The notes beneath the pieces were generated by a model. That model saw only the letters and a list, made by a program, of their open reading frames with translations. It was not told the origin of the DNA and ran no database searches. A program made the translations under genes and the position numbers. Source: Clostridiales bacterium (lineage in GTDB: Bacteria > Bacillota > Clostridia > Christensenellales > Borkfalkiaceae). Taken from it: DNA of 45,047 nt. The stretch lies in assembly GCA_015055835.1 (NCBI GenBank), contig SVHJ01000009.1, positions 1 to 45,047 of the forward strand, given 5' to 3'. This document shows positions 1 through 7,939 of the stretch, piece after piece (positions within the stretch are counted from its first letter, which is position 1; each line of letters begins with the position of its first letter).

Positions 1-1
1 C

Positions 2-1249
2 AGACTAACCGAGCTTGAAATTAAACAAGCCATGCGTGAAATAAGAATTGCCCTTTTAGAAGCCGACGTAAACATATTAGTTGCAAAACAATTTATAAAT
101 AAAGTAAGTGAAAAGGCAGTAGGACAAGAAATATTAAAGTCTTTAAGCCCAACCCAACAAGTTATAAAAATCGTTAATGAAGAACTTATAGCGTTAATGG
201 GTAGCACAAATAGTAAGTTGGAAGTAGCGTCTAATCCACCAACAGTAATAATGATGAGTGGTCTTCAAGGTGCAGGTAAAACAACTTTATGTGGTAAGCT
301 TGCTTTATACTTAAAAAAACAAGGCAAAAACCCACTACTAGTTGGGTGCGATATATATAGACCGGCAGCAATTGAACAATTAAAGGTAGTTGGTAAAAAC
401 GCTGGGGTAGAAGTTTTTGAAAAGGGCACGGCTGACCCTGTTAAGACAAGCGAACAAGCAATAAAATACGCTTCATCTTACGGGTTTGACACGGTAATAA
501 TAGATACTGCAGGACGTCTTCAAATAGATGAAGATATGATGCAAGAGTTAGAGCGTGTTAAAAAGGCAGTTAACCCAACGGAAATTTTACTTGTAATCGA
601 CTCAATGATAGGTCAAGTAGCCGTAGAAGTAGCCGATACTTTTAATAAAAGATTAGAAGTAACGGGCTTGGTATTAACAAAACTTGACGGTGACACTCGT
701 GGTGGTGCAACCTTATCTGCAAAAGCCGTAACGGGAAAACCAATTAAGTTTTGTAGCACGGGTGAAAAACTTGGCGATTTAGAGCCGTTTTACCCAGACC
801 GTATGGCAAGCCGTATATTAGGCATGGGTGACGTTTTAACCTTAATTGAACGTGCTGAAACGGCAATAACGGAAGCAGAGGCGAAAAAACTTGAAAAGAA
901 GTTTAGGGAAAACGCCTTTACCTTAGAAGATTATTTAACTCAATTTGATGCAATCAAAAATATGGGTGGAATAAAAGATTTACTTTCAATGATGCCAGGG
1001 CTTGGTGGTAAAATGAACCTATCAAACCTAAACGTTGATGAAAAGCAAATCGGAAAAATTAAGGCGATAATACTTTCAATGACAAAAAAAGAAAGGAAAG
1101 ACCCTGCGATATTAAACGCATCAAGAAAGAAAAGGGTTGCAGAAGGCGCAGGAACGACCGTGCAAGAGGTTAATAAACTCTTAAAGAACTTTGAGCAAAC
1201 CAAACTAATGATGAAACAAATGAAAAACAATAAAATGTTTAGATTTTAA
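2..1249 (+). CDS. ffh: Signal recognition particle GTPase Ffh (5' end outside window)
   Basis: GTPase subunit of the signal recognition particle. It binds 4.5S RNA and signal peptides of nascent membrane and secreted proteins and docks with FtsY. The frame is open to the window edge, and codons before the first ATG (position 32) read as the conserved N-domain helix (LTELEIKQAMREIR), so only about 20 N-terminal residues are missing. G-domain motifs are clear: GLQGAGKTT (G1), DTAGRLQ (G3) and TKLDGDTRGG (G4). The C-terminal M domain is methionine-rich (LLSMMPGLGG, then a Met-rich tail). It lies 34 bp upstream of rpsP, as in many Firmicutes. Function is certain; only the true start is unseen. 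Confidence 0.97.
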   Translation, partial: RLTELEIKQAMREIRIALLEADVNILVAKQFINKVSEKAVGQEILKSLSPTQQVIKIVNEELIALMGSTNSKLEVASNPPTVIMMSGLQGAGKTTLCGKLALYLKKQGKNPLLVGCDIYRPAAIEQLKVVGKNAGVEVFEKGTADPVKTSEQAIKYASSYGFDTVIIDTAGRLQIDEDMMQELERVKKAVNPTEILLVIDSMIGQVAVEVADTFNKRLEVTGLVLTKLDGDTRGGATLSAKAVTGKPIKFCSTGEKLGDLEPFYPDRMASRILGMGDVLTLIERAETAITEAEAKKLEKKFRENAFTLEDYLTQFDAIKNMGGIKDLLSMMPGLGGKMNLSNLNVDEKQIGKIKAIILSMTKKERKDPAILNASRKKRVAEGAGTTVQEVNKLLKNFEQTKLMMKQMKNNKMFRF

Positions 1250-1283
1250 TAAAAATAAAAATTAAAAAAGGAAGGATAAAAAA

Positions 1284-1577
1284 ATGGCAGTAAAAATGAG
1301 ATTAACAAGAATGGGCGACAAGAAGTCACCTTTCTACAGAGTAGTAATTATGGACAGCAGAACAGCTAGAGACGGCGCTTATATTGACAAAATCGGTCAC
1401 TATAACCCATTAACAAACCCAGCTGAAATCGTTCTTGACGCAGACAAGGCAAAAGACTGGTTAGCAAAGGGTGTTCAACCTACTGAAACTGTTAAAAACT
1501 TACTAGTAAAAGCTGGTATCATTGAACAATCAAAGAAACTTTCTCCATCAAAGACAAAGCAAAGAAAGTCTAAATAA
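1284..1577 (+). CDS. rpsP: 30S ribosomal protein S16
   Basis: Small-subunit ribosomal protein needed for 30S assembly. The 97-residue product starts [19 protein letters not shown], the family signature, and keeps the GHYNPL segment. Length is normal with a short Lys/Ser-rich tail. A strong ribosome site (AAGGAAGGA) lies about 7 bases before the ATG. It is followed after 12 bases by the KH-domain gene, as in the standard rpsP operon. Confidence 0.98.
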   Translation: MAVKMRLTRMGDKKSPFYRVVIMDSRTARDGAYIDKIGHYNPLTNPAEIVLDADKAKDWLAKGVQPTETVKNLLVKAGIIEQSKKLSPSKTKQRKSK

Positions 1578-1589
1578 GGAAGTTAAGTG

Positions 1590-1832
1590 ATGTTAGAATT
1601 TATCAAGTACGTAGTAGGTCAATTTGCTGAAAAGAGTGAAGAAGTAGAATACCGCGTTACTGAAAACGAAAAGACCGTTGACGTTTTAATCATTTTAGAT
1701 GAAAGCGATATGGGTAAAGTTATAGGTAGACAAGGAAAGCTAGCAAAATCACTTAGAACTATCGTTAAAGCGATGGCTCAAAAGCAAGACAAAAAATATA
1801 ACATTGAAATAAAAGAGCGTGGAGAAGTTTAA
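1590..1832 (+). CDS. khpA: KH-domain RNA-binding protein KhpA
   Basis: Small KH-domain protein (80 residues; YlqC/KhpA family) that in other Firmicutes pairs with KhpB/Jag to bind RNA. The KH core GKVIGRQGKLAKSLRT contains the GxxG loop (GRQG), followed by the helix that contacts RNA. Two adjacent starts are possible, GTG at 1587 and ATG at 1590; GGAAG at 1579-1583 fits the ATG better. It sits between rpsP and rimM, the usual position. Its stop codon falls inside the loop of a terminator-like hairpin, described separately. Confidence 0.93.
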   Translation: MLEFIKYVVGQFAEKSEEVEYRVTENEKTVDVLIILDESDMGKVIGRQGKLAKSLRTIVKAMAQKQDKKYNIEIKERGEV

Positions 1833-1850
1833 TAATTTCTCCCTTTTTTA
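1821..1850 (+). terminator. Terminator-like hairpin between khpA and rimM
   Basis: GGAGAA (1821-1826) pairs with TTCTCC (1837-1842) and is followed by CTTTTTT. The khpA stop codon lies in the loop and the rimM ATG is only 12 bases downstream of the stem. This resembles a weak intrinsic terminator or attenuator inside the operon. The 6-bp stem is short, so substantial read-through is likely. Confidence 0.5.
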
Positions 1851-1854
1851 GATT

Positions 1855-2361
1855 ATGGAAAAATTTTTAGAAATAGGCGAAATAGTAAAGCCACAAGGAA
1901 TAAAGGGGGAAGTAAAACTTCGTCCTTATTCTGAAGAGCCTACTAGAATTAAACAAATAAAGAGAGTATATATCGACGGCAGGGAATACGACGTTTTATC
2001 GGTAAAAGTAGCCCCTGACGCCGTATTTTTGGCGTTAAGTGGCATTTTTTCAAGGAACGACGCAGAACTTTACCGTGGCAAAATAGTAACGGTAAAAAGA
2101 GAAGATGCCCCAAAACTTAAAAAGGGTAATTTTTATATCGTTGACGTTATAGGCTGTATCCTATTTACTTCCGACGGGGAAGAAATAGGCGTAGTTGAAG
2201 ATATAATTAAAGGGGTGCAAGACGTTTACGTTGTAAAAGGCAAAAATGCAAAAATAAGTTTTCCACTACTTAACGATTTAAATTATGAAATTGACGTTGA
2301 AAACAAAAAAATGGTAGTAGACAAGAAAAGATTTTTAGAGGTATCATTATATGAGAATTGA
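1855..2361 (+). CDS. rimM: Ribosome maturation factor RimM
   Basis: Assists maturation of the 30S head, binding S19. The 168-residue product begins FLEIGEIVKPQGIKGEVKL, matching the RimM N-terminal barrel (Ig-x-i-x-x-x-hGlkGevkv), and has a C-terminal PRC-barrel region (IGVVEDIIKGVQDVYVVKG). No Shine-Dalgarno sequence precedes the ATG; the upstream bases are the T-tract of the hairpin at 1821-1850, so initiation may depend on coupling or RNA structure. The 3' end overlaps trmD by 11 bases. Confidence 0.96.
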   Translation: MEKFLEIGEIVKPQGIKGEVKLRPYSEEPTRIKQIKRVYIDGREYDVLSVKVAPDAVFLALSGIFSRNDAELYRGKIVTVKREDAPKLKKGNFYIVDVIGCILFTSDGEEIGVVEDIIKGVQDVYVVKGKNAKISFPLLNDLNYEIDVENKKMVVDKKRFLEVSLYEN

Positions 2362-3016
2362 TATTTTAACTCTTTTTCCAAATATGTTTACCCCTCTTTT
2401 TGAAAGTATTTTAGGTAGGGCAGTAAAGGAAGGCTTGCTTGAAATAAACGTAATAAATATAAGAGATTACACTTTAGATAAACACTTAAAATGTGATGAT
2501 ACGCCTTTTGGTGGTGGCGCAGGTATGGTAATGATGGTAGAACCTATTGCAAGAGCGATTGAAAGCATTGACCCAAACCACAGCGCAAAAAGAATATATC
2601 TTTCTCCAAAAGGAAGAACCCTTTCACAAAAGGTTGTAGGCGAACTAAAAAATGAAGAGTGGCTTATTTTGTTATGTGGACATTACGAAGGGGTTGACCA
2701 ACGTGCAATTGACCTTTATATTGATGAAGAAGTTTCAATAGGCGACTACGTTTTAACGGGTGGCGAACTTGGTGCTATGGTTTTAGTTGATGCCGTAGGA
2801 AGATACGTTGACGGCGTTTTAAATAAAGACTCTTTAGAAGAAGAATCTTTTGCTAGTGGCGCTTTAGAATACCCACAATATACTCGTCCAGCCGACTTTA
2901 GGGGCATAAAAGTTCCTGAAGTGCTAACTAGTGGCAACCACAAAGAAATAAAAAAATGGAGAGAATCTGAGTCTTTAAAAATAACAAAAAAGAATAGACC
3001 AGACCTAATAAAATAA
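2351..3016 (+). CDS. trmD: tRNA (guanine-N1)-methyltransferase TrmD
   Basis: SPOUT-family enzyme that uses S-adenosylmethionine to make m1G37 in tRNA and prevents +1 frameshifting. The 221-residue product carries the trefoil-knot segments LLCGHYEGVDQR and IGDYVLTGGELGAM. The N-terminus MRIDILTLFPNMF and the PFGGGAGMVM loop are also diagnostic. A GAGGT ribosome site (from 2339) lies within the end of rimM and the genes overlap by 11 bases, implying coupled translation. Only one base separates it from rbgA. Confidence 0.98.
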   Translation: MRIDILTLFPNMFTPLFESILGRAVKEGLLEINVINIRDYTLDKHLKCDDTPFGGGAGMVMMVEPIARAIESIDPNHSAKRIYLSPKGRTLSQKVVGELKNEEWLILLCGHYEGVDQRAIDLYIDEEVSIGDYVLTGGELGAMVLVDAVGRYVDGVLNKDSLEEESFASGALEYPQYTRPADFRGIKVPEVLTSGNHKEIKKWRESESLKITKKNRPDLIK

Positions 3017-3017
3017 T

Positions 3018-3854
3018 ATGCAACACATACAATGGTTTCCGGGTCATATGACAAAAGCAATGCGTATGATGGAAGAAAACGTAAAGCTTATAGACGGAAT
3101 AATTATGATATTAGATGCAAGAGCACCATTTTCTTGCATAAATGAAAAACTTAATAAACTGTTTGAACATAGACCTGTTTTGTATGTGCTCAACAAAAGC
3201 GATTTAGTTGAAAGAAAGGACGTCAATTTTGCCTTAAACAAACTAAAAGAAGAGGGTAAAAAGGCTGTTTCAGTAATAGGAACGGATAAAAAAGCAGTAA
3301 ACGGACTTTACAACGAAATTTTTTCAATGCTTTCTGAAAAACTTGAAAGAAATAAGCAAAAGGGAATTTTTAAGCCACTTAGAATAATGGTGGCAGGAAT
3401 ACCAAACACAGGTAAGTCAACCATAATAAACACTCTTTCAGGGGCTAAAAAGGCAGTTACAGGGGACAAAGCAGGTGTTACAAAAGGTAAACAATGGGTA
3501 AGACTTTACGACCTTGAATTACTTGACACGCCAGGTACAATGCCACCAAGTTTTGAAAATCAAGATAGGGCAAGACATTTAGCTTATATCGGCAGTATAA
3601 ACGACGATATTTTGGATATGGAAGATTTGACTTTAGCGCTTGTTGAAGAACTTTCTACTTCTTACCCAAATTTAATGAAAGAAAAGTACGGTATAGATGA
3701 AAACGACGTTACACCACTAGAAAAGTACGAAAAAATTTGTAAAAAACGTGGCTTTCTATTACGTGGTGGGGAGTACGATTATACTAGATGTGCTAAAGCC
3801 GTTATTGATGATTTTAGAAAGGGAAAGATTGGTAAAATCTTTTTAGACAGATGA
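3018..3854 (+). CDS. rbgA: Ribosome biogenesis GTPase RbgA (YlqF)
   Basis: Circularly permuted GTPase for late 50S assembly. The permuted order is visible: NKSD (G4) comes before GIPNTGKST (G1) and then DTPGTMPP (G3). The start IQWFPGHMTKAM is the family hallmark. At 278 residues it has normal length. It starts one base after trmD and shares ATGA with rnhB, so the three are translated as one unit. In Bacillus rplS lies between trmD and rbgA; here rplS is displaced downstream. Confidence 0.97.
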   Translation: MQHIQWFPGHMTKAMRMMEENVKLIDGIIMILDARAPFSCINEKLNKLFEHRPVLYVLNKSDLVERKDVNFALNKLKEEGKKAVSVIGTDKKAVNGLYNEIFSMLSEKLERNKQKGIFKPLRIMVAGIPNTGKSTIINTLSGAKKAVTGDKAGVTKGKQWVRLYDLELLDTPGTMPPSFENQDRARHLAYIGSINDDILDMEDLTLALVEELSTSYPNLMKEKYGIDENDVTPLEKYEKICKKRGFLLRGGEYDYTRCAKAVIDDFRKGKIGKIFLDR

Positions 3855-4450
3855 ACAAATTAGAGTACGAAGAAAAATATTTAAGTAAAGGTTTTAAGTA
3901 TATAGCAGGCGCTGACGAAGTAGGGAGAGGACCGTTAGCAGGGCCAGTAGTAGTATGTGCTTTAATTATGCCACTTGACGATATAATTGAAGGGGTAAAC
4001 GACAGTAAAAAACTTACGGAAAAGAAGAGAAACGCCCTTTACGACGTTATAAAATCTAAAGCAATCGCTTACGAAATTACAGAGTTAGAACCTGAAGAAA
4101 TTGATAAAATAAATATTTTAGAAGCAGTAAAAGTTTGTTTTACTAACGCAGTAAAAAATTTAAGTGTTAAGCCAGACGCAGTTTTAATTGACGGTAATGA
4201 CTTAAAACTCCCGATAGATGCTGAGTACGTAGTAAAAGGGGACTTAAAAAGTTATACTATAGGGTGTGCCTCAATACTTGCAAAAGTATATAGAGATAGG
4301 CTTATGGAAGAGTATGCAAAAGAGTATCCTGAATATGGTTTTGAAAAGCATAAAGGGTATGGAACGAAAGCTCATATAGACAAAATTAAGGAGATAGGAC
4401 CTTGCAAGATACACCGAAGAACTTTTATAAAAAACTTCTGGGCAGAGTAG
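3851..4450 (+). CDS. rnhB: Ribonuclease HII
   Basis: Endonuclease that nicks RNA in RNA-DNA hybrids and starts removal of misincorporated ribonucleotides. The 199-residue product has GADEVGRGPLAGP with the first Asp-Glu metal pair, NDSKKL, the LIDGN acidic position, and the C-terminal HRRTF motif. Its start overlaps rbgA (ATGA), and its last 49 bases overlap the yraN frame. Confidence 0.97.
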   Translation: MNKLEYEEKYLSKGFKYIAGADEVGRGPLAGPVVVCALIMPLDDIIEGVNDSKKLTEKKRNALYDVIKSKAIAYEITELEPEEIDKINILEAVKVCFTNAVKNLSVKPDAVLIDGNDLKLPIDAEYVVKGDLKSYTIGCASILAKVYRDRLMEEYAKEYPEYGFEKHKGYGTKAHIDKIKEIGPCKIHRRTFIKNFWAE

Positions 4451-4767
4451 GGGAAAATAAGGCTGTAAATCACCTAAAAAAAGAGGGTTATAAAATACTA
4501 AAAACCAACTATAAAACTCGTTTTGGGGAGGCCGATATTATAGCTGAAAAGGACGAAACAATAGTATTTATAGAAGTAAAAACAAGAAAAGATAGTGCTT
4601 TTGGCGCGCCATCTGAAGCTGTAAATAGAACAAAACAGGAAAAATATAAAAAGGTAGCAGAAGAATTTTTGCTTAAAAATAGATTTTTAGAAAGAAATAG
4701 TCGTTTTGACGTAATAGAAGTAGAAAATGGCGAAATAAATCATATAATTGACGCATTTTGGTGTTAA
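4402..4767 (+). CDS. yraN: UPF0102 nuclease-fold protein YraN
   Basis: Member of the UPF0102/YraN family, which has an endonuclease-like fold and no settled role. Restriction-enzyme-type catalytic residues are visible: GEADIIA followed by FIEVKTR, the D-x(n)-E-x-K pattern. The frame opens with TTG at 4402, preceded by AAGGAGAT at 4389-4396 inside rnhB, giving 121 residues and a 49-base overlap with rnhB. Family homology begins around GRVGENKAV, so the extra N-terminus is short. Its neighbour rnhB is the usual partner of this family. Confidence 0.88.
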   Translation: MQDTPKNFYKKLLGRVGENKAVNHLKKEGYKILKTNYKTRFGEADIIAEKDETIVFIEVKTRKDSAFGAPSEAVNRTKQEKYKKVAEEFLLKNRFLERNSRFDVIEVENGEINHIIDAFWC

Positions 4768-4773
4768 AATCAG

Positions 4774-4802
4774 TTGCTTTTAGCAAAAAAGTGTGTTAAA
4801 AT
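4774..4802 (+). promoter_or_regulatory. Promoter of rplS
   Basis: TTGCTT (4774-4779), 17-base spacer, TAAAAT (4797-4802), with TG one base upstream of the -10 element (extended -10). It begins just after the yraN stop. The predicted transcript start near 4809 gives a leader of about 60 bases before rplS. Confidence 0.65.
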
Positions 4803-4869
4803 AGATAAGACTTCGGGTGGTCCTCTTGTTTTTAACAATGAACACTTAGTAAACATGGAGGTAAGTGCT
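4803..4869 (+). promoter_or_regulatory. Leader region of rplS, possible L19-leader-type element
   Basis: About 60 untranslated bases lie between the predicted start and the rplS ATG, with short complementary segments (for example TTGTT/AACAA around 4825-4839) and a strong GGAGG ribosome site near 4857. Autoregulatory leaders upstream of rplS are known in Firmicutes, but I cannot match this sequence to the published L19 leader fold by eye. Confidence 0.3.
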
Positions 4870-5214
4870 ATGAAAGGAATAATCGAAGCAATCAATAAAG
4901 AAAGCCTTAAAGAAAATATTCCAGAGTTTAATGTAGGTGATACAGTTAGAGTATCCGTAAAAGTTATTGAAGGAACACGTGAAAGATTACAAGCATTCGA
5001 AGGTATCGTTATTAGTAAAAATGGCGGTGGCATCGGCGAAACGTTCACAGTTAGAAGACTTTCTTTCGGTGTAGGCGTTGAAAGAACGTTCCCAATCCAT
5101 TCACCAAAGGTTGCAGATATTAAAGTAGTAAGAAAGGGTAAAGTCAACCGTGCAAAATTATACTACTTAAGAGGCCGTACAGGTAAAGCAGCTAAGATTA
5201 AAGAAGTAAAGTAA
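4870..5214 (+). CDS. rplS: 50S ribosomal protein L19
   Basis: Large-subunit protein at the 30S-50S interface. The 114-residue product begins [20 protein letters not shown] and contains [16 protein letters not shown] and the conserved [17 protein letters not shown] core. I chose ATG 4870 because GGAGG lies 8 bases upstream and homology starts here; the frame is open upstream to 4774, but that stretch contains the promoter. It is separated from its usual neighbour trmD by rbgA, rnhB and yraN, and has its own promoter and terminator. Confidence 0.97.
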   Translation: MKGIIEAINKESLKENIPEFNVGDTVRVSVKVIEGTRERLQAFEGIVISKNGGGIGETFTVRRLSFGVGVERTFPIHSPKVADIKVVRKGKVNRAKLYYLRGRTGKAAKIKEVK

Positions 5215-5231
5215 TTTTAGAAAAAAAGAGT

Positions 5232-5266
5232 AAAAAGAGTTTGTTTTTGTATCAAACTCTTTTTTA
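5232..5266 (+). terminator. Intrinsic terminator after rplS
   Basis: AAAAAGAGTTTG (5232-5243) pairs with CAAACTCTTTTT (5253-5264) around a 9-base loop, followed by a T-rich run. Typical rho-independent terminator closing the translation operon. Confidence 0.88.
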
Positions 5267-5281
5267 TTTTGTTTATAAAAC

Positions 5282-5310
5282 TTTACTTTTTTTTTAATAT
5301 CATATATAAT
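5282..5310 (+). promoter_or_regulatory. Promoter of the comM-like/dprA run
   Basis: TTTACT (5282-5287), 17-base spacer, TATAAT (5305-5310). The -10 is perfect and the -35 is four of six. It lies 33 bases upstream of the GTG start of the ComM-like gene, just after the rplS terminator. Confidence 0.6.
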
Positions 5311-5343
5311 GTTTTAAATAAAGGTAAAATGGGGAGAGAAGTT

Positions 5344-6849
5344 GTGTTAGCCAAAACTAAAAGTTACAGTTTAATCGGGTTAGATGGTTTTTGTGTTGAA
5401 ATTGAAGTTGACGTAAACAACGGCTTACCTTCTTTTGAAATTGTTGGGCTTCCTGACACAGCTGTAAAAGAATCAAAAGAAAGGGTTCGTTCTGCAATAA
5501 AAAATAGTGGCAGAAAGGTATTCCCACAAAAAATAACGGTAAACTTAGCCCCTGCAGGAATAAAAAAGGAAGGATCTTTACTTGACCTTGGTATAGCAGT
5601 TGGGCTACTAAAAGTAAGTGGACAACTTAACTTTAGCGTAGAAGACTATATTTTTATTGGGGAACTTTCTTTAGACGGAACTCTTCGCCATGCAAACGGT
5701 ATAATGCCACTTTTAATATCTGCTTTTAACGACGGATATAAAAAATTTATAATACCAAAAGTAGATGAGGAAGAGGCGTCATATATTGAAGGAATAGACG
5801 TTTACCCAGCAAACACCTTAGAAGAGGTTATAAACCACCTATCAGGTTTAACTTCTATTGAAAAAATAGAAAAGAAAGATTTTAAAAGCCAAAGTTTAAA
5901 TAATTATACAAGTGACTTTAAGTACGTAAAAGGTCAACAAATAGCAAAAAGAGCAGTAGAAATTGCAGTAGCAGGTGGGCATAACGTTTTACTTGTCGGC
6001 GCGCCTGGAACTGGTAAAACAATGATAGCAAAGTGCATACCAACAATTATGCCTGATATGACTTTTGAAGAGGCGTTAGAGTGTACAAAAATTCACTCAA
6101 TTGCAGGTAAATTAGCTGAAGAAGGCATTTTAACCCAACGACCTTTTAGAAGTCCACACCATACGGCAACAACGGCTGCAATGACTGGTGGTGGTAAAAA
6201 CGCCACGCCAGGTGAAATAAGTTTAGCGCATAACGGCGTACTCTTTTTAGATGAAATGCCTGAATATACAAGAAGTACGCTTGAATCACTTCGCCAACCA
6301 TTAGAAGACGGCGTTGTATCAATTTCAAGAGCAAATGCTTCAGTAACCTATCCAGCAAACTTTATTTTGTGTGGTAGTATGAATCCTTGTCCTTGTGGAA
6401 ATCTTGGTTCAAAAGATAAAATGTGTACTTGTACGCCAAGCCAAATAGTAAAATATAAAGCAAGAATATCAGGACCACTTCTTGATAGAATAGATATACA
6501 AGTTCAAGTAGATAGCGTAAAGTATAGTGAACTTGTAGATGAAACGGAAGGGGAAAGTTCTCTTAAAATTCGCCAAAGGGTTAATAGAGCAAGAAAAATT
6601 CAGTTAGAAAGATTTAAAGAAGACGGCATATTAACTAATAGCGATATGGGGCAAAAACAAATTGAGAAGTATTGCAAGATTGATGAAGTTAGTGAAAATA
6701 TATTAAAAGAAGCGTATACGAACTTAAAACTTTCTGCAAGAGCGAGAAGTCGTATATTAAAAGTAGCAAGAACTATTGCCGATATGGACGAAAGTAAGGA
6801 TATAAAAGTAAACCATATTTTAGAAGCAATAAGTTATAGGCAAAATTAA
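5344..6849 (+). CDS. YifB/ComM-family Mg-chelatase-like AAA+ ATPase
   Basis: AAA+ ATPase of the YifB/ComM family. In naturally competent bacteria ComM is a helicase that promotes branch migration of incoming DNA. The N-terminal LonC-like domain includes GLDGFCVEIEVDV and GLPSFEIVGLPDTAVKES. It is followed by Walker A GAPGTGKT, Walker B LFLDEMPEY, and a Cys cluster (NPCPCGN, then CTCTPSQ). I chose GTG at 5344 because GGGGAGAG lies 5 bases upstream and it gives the expected N-terminus (501 residues); the 25 codons before it overlap the promoter. dprA follows after two bases, consistent with a DNA-uptake role. Confidence 0.94.
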   Translation: MLAKTKSYSLIGLDGFCVEIEVDVNNGLPSFEIVGLPDTAVKESKERVRSAIKNSGRKVFPQKITVNLAPAGIKKEGSLLDLGIAVGLLKVSGQLNFSVEDYIFIGELSLDGTLRHANGIMPLLISAFNDGYKKFIIPKVDEEEASYIEGIDVYPANTLEEVINHLSGLTSIEKIEKKDFKSQSLNNYTSDFKYVKGQQIAKRAVEIAVAGGHNVLLVGAPGTGKTMIAKCIPTIMPDMTFEEALECTKIHSIAGKLAEEGILTQRPFRSPHHTATTAAMTGGGKNATPGEISLAHNGVLFLDEMPEYTRSTLESLRQPLEDGVVSISRANASVTYPANFILCGSMNPCPCGNLGSKDKMCTCTPSQIVKYKARISGPLLDRIDIQVQVDSVKYSELVDETEGESSLKIRQRVNRARKIQLERFKEDGILTNSDMGQKQIEKYCKIDEVSENILKEAYTNLKLSARARSRILKVARTIADMDESKDIKVNHILEAISYRQN

Positions 6850-6851
6850 AA

Positions 6852-7925
6852 ATGAAGTACTCAAAAGAAGAACTTGCTTTAATATGGCTAGACAGTTTTT
6901 TAGGGCTTGAATATAAACACAAAGAATATCTCTTTGATAGAATTTGTTCTAATGGGAGAATTTCTGAAAACATAATAAAAAATCAAGCGTATATTAAAGC
7001 AAATATAGGAGAAAAGGAATACGACACTTTACTAAAAAGTGCTAAAGAAGAATATTTAGATTATATCTTAAAAGGGTTAGAAAGTAGAGGAATAACAGCA
7101 ATAACAAAATACTCTAAAGATTACCCAAATAAACTAAAAAATCTTGCCTTTTCACCGTTAATTTTATATGCAAAAGGGAATATATCATTATTAAGCGAAA
7201 AAAGTTTTGGTATAGTAGGTAGTAGAAAAAGTTTACCTTATTCAGTTGCGCTAGCCGAAAAGTATGCAAGTGAACTATCAAAAAACGGTATAGTTTTAGT
7301 AACGGGTATAGCAGAAGGCGTTGATGAAAGCGTTATAAAAGGCGCAATAAATAATGGTAAAATAATTTCCGTTATAGCAGGTGGATTTGATAAAATTTAC
7401 CCAGCTAAAAACACCCCACTTGCCGAAGAAGTTGCTAAAAAGGGACTACTTATTAGTGAACACCCACCAGAAGTTTTATCAAAAAACTTTTTATTTCCTA
7501 TAAGAAATAGAATAATAGCAGGGCTTTCAGACGGTGTTTTAGTAGTAAGCGCAGGGCTAAAAAGTGGCACTTTATATACAGCAGAGTATGCTGAAGAGTA
7601 TTCAAGACCAGTATTTGCAATTCCGTATACGCCTAATATAGAGTCTGGGAAAGGGACTAATAAACTTATAAAGCAAGGCGCTTATTTATGTGATAGCGTA
7701 GAAGATATTTTTGAAGTACTAGGGTATGAAAAGAAGGAAGAAGTTATTAACTTAACCGAAGAAGAAAAGGCTGTGTTAGAGGTAATAAGAGAGGGTGAAA
7801 TTCACGTAGAAAAGTTATCCGAAAGGTTAAATAAACCCGTTTATTTACTAACGCCAATCCTTTTAATGTTAGAAATTAAAAAACTAGTAACAAAATCAAT
7901 GGGCAACGTATATTCTGCCGTTTAA
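6852..7925 (+). CDS. dprA: DNA processing protein DprA (Smf)
   Basis: Loads RecA on incoming single-stranded DNA. The Rossmann-like core is recognisable: FGIVGSRKSLPYS, VTGIAEGVDE, ISVIAGGFDKIYP, FLFPIRNRIIAGLSD and SGTLYTAEYA. The C-terminal 60 residues look like the winged helix seen in many DprA proteins. Some usual positions differ: TGIAEGVDE replaces the common SGLARGID, and AIPYTPN replaces the VPG loop, so it is a divergent member. It starts two bases after the ComM-like gene. At 357 residues it has normal length. Confidence 0.93.
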   Translation: MKYSKEELALIWLDSFLGLEYKHKEYLFDRICSNGRISENIIKNQAYIKANIGEKEYDTLLKSAKEEYLDYILKGLESRGITAITKYSKDYPNKLKNLAFSPLILYAKGNISLLSEKSFGIVGSRKSLPYSVALAEKYASELSKNGIVLVTGIAEGVDESVIKGAINNGKIISVIAGGFDKIYPAKNTPLAEEVAKKGLLISEHPPEVLSKNFLFPIRNRIIAGLSDGVLVVSAGLKSGTLYTAEYAEEYSRPVFAIPYTPNIESGKGTNKLIKQGAYLCDSVEDIFEVLGYEKKEEVINLTEEEKAVLEVIREGEIHVEKLSERLNKPVYLLTPILLMLEIKKLVTKSMGNVYSAV

Positions 7926-7939
7926 GTATAGGAGAAATT

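Noticed and set aside
4770..5147. 125-codon minus-strand open frame opposite rplS
   Set aside because: It covers the rplS promoter and coding region and has no initiation signals.
7200..7650. DprA as a non-functional paralogue because of altered motifs
   Set aside because: The frame is intact, most Rossmann motifs are present, and it sits beside the ComM-like gene in the usual place; divergence alone is not evidence of loss.
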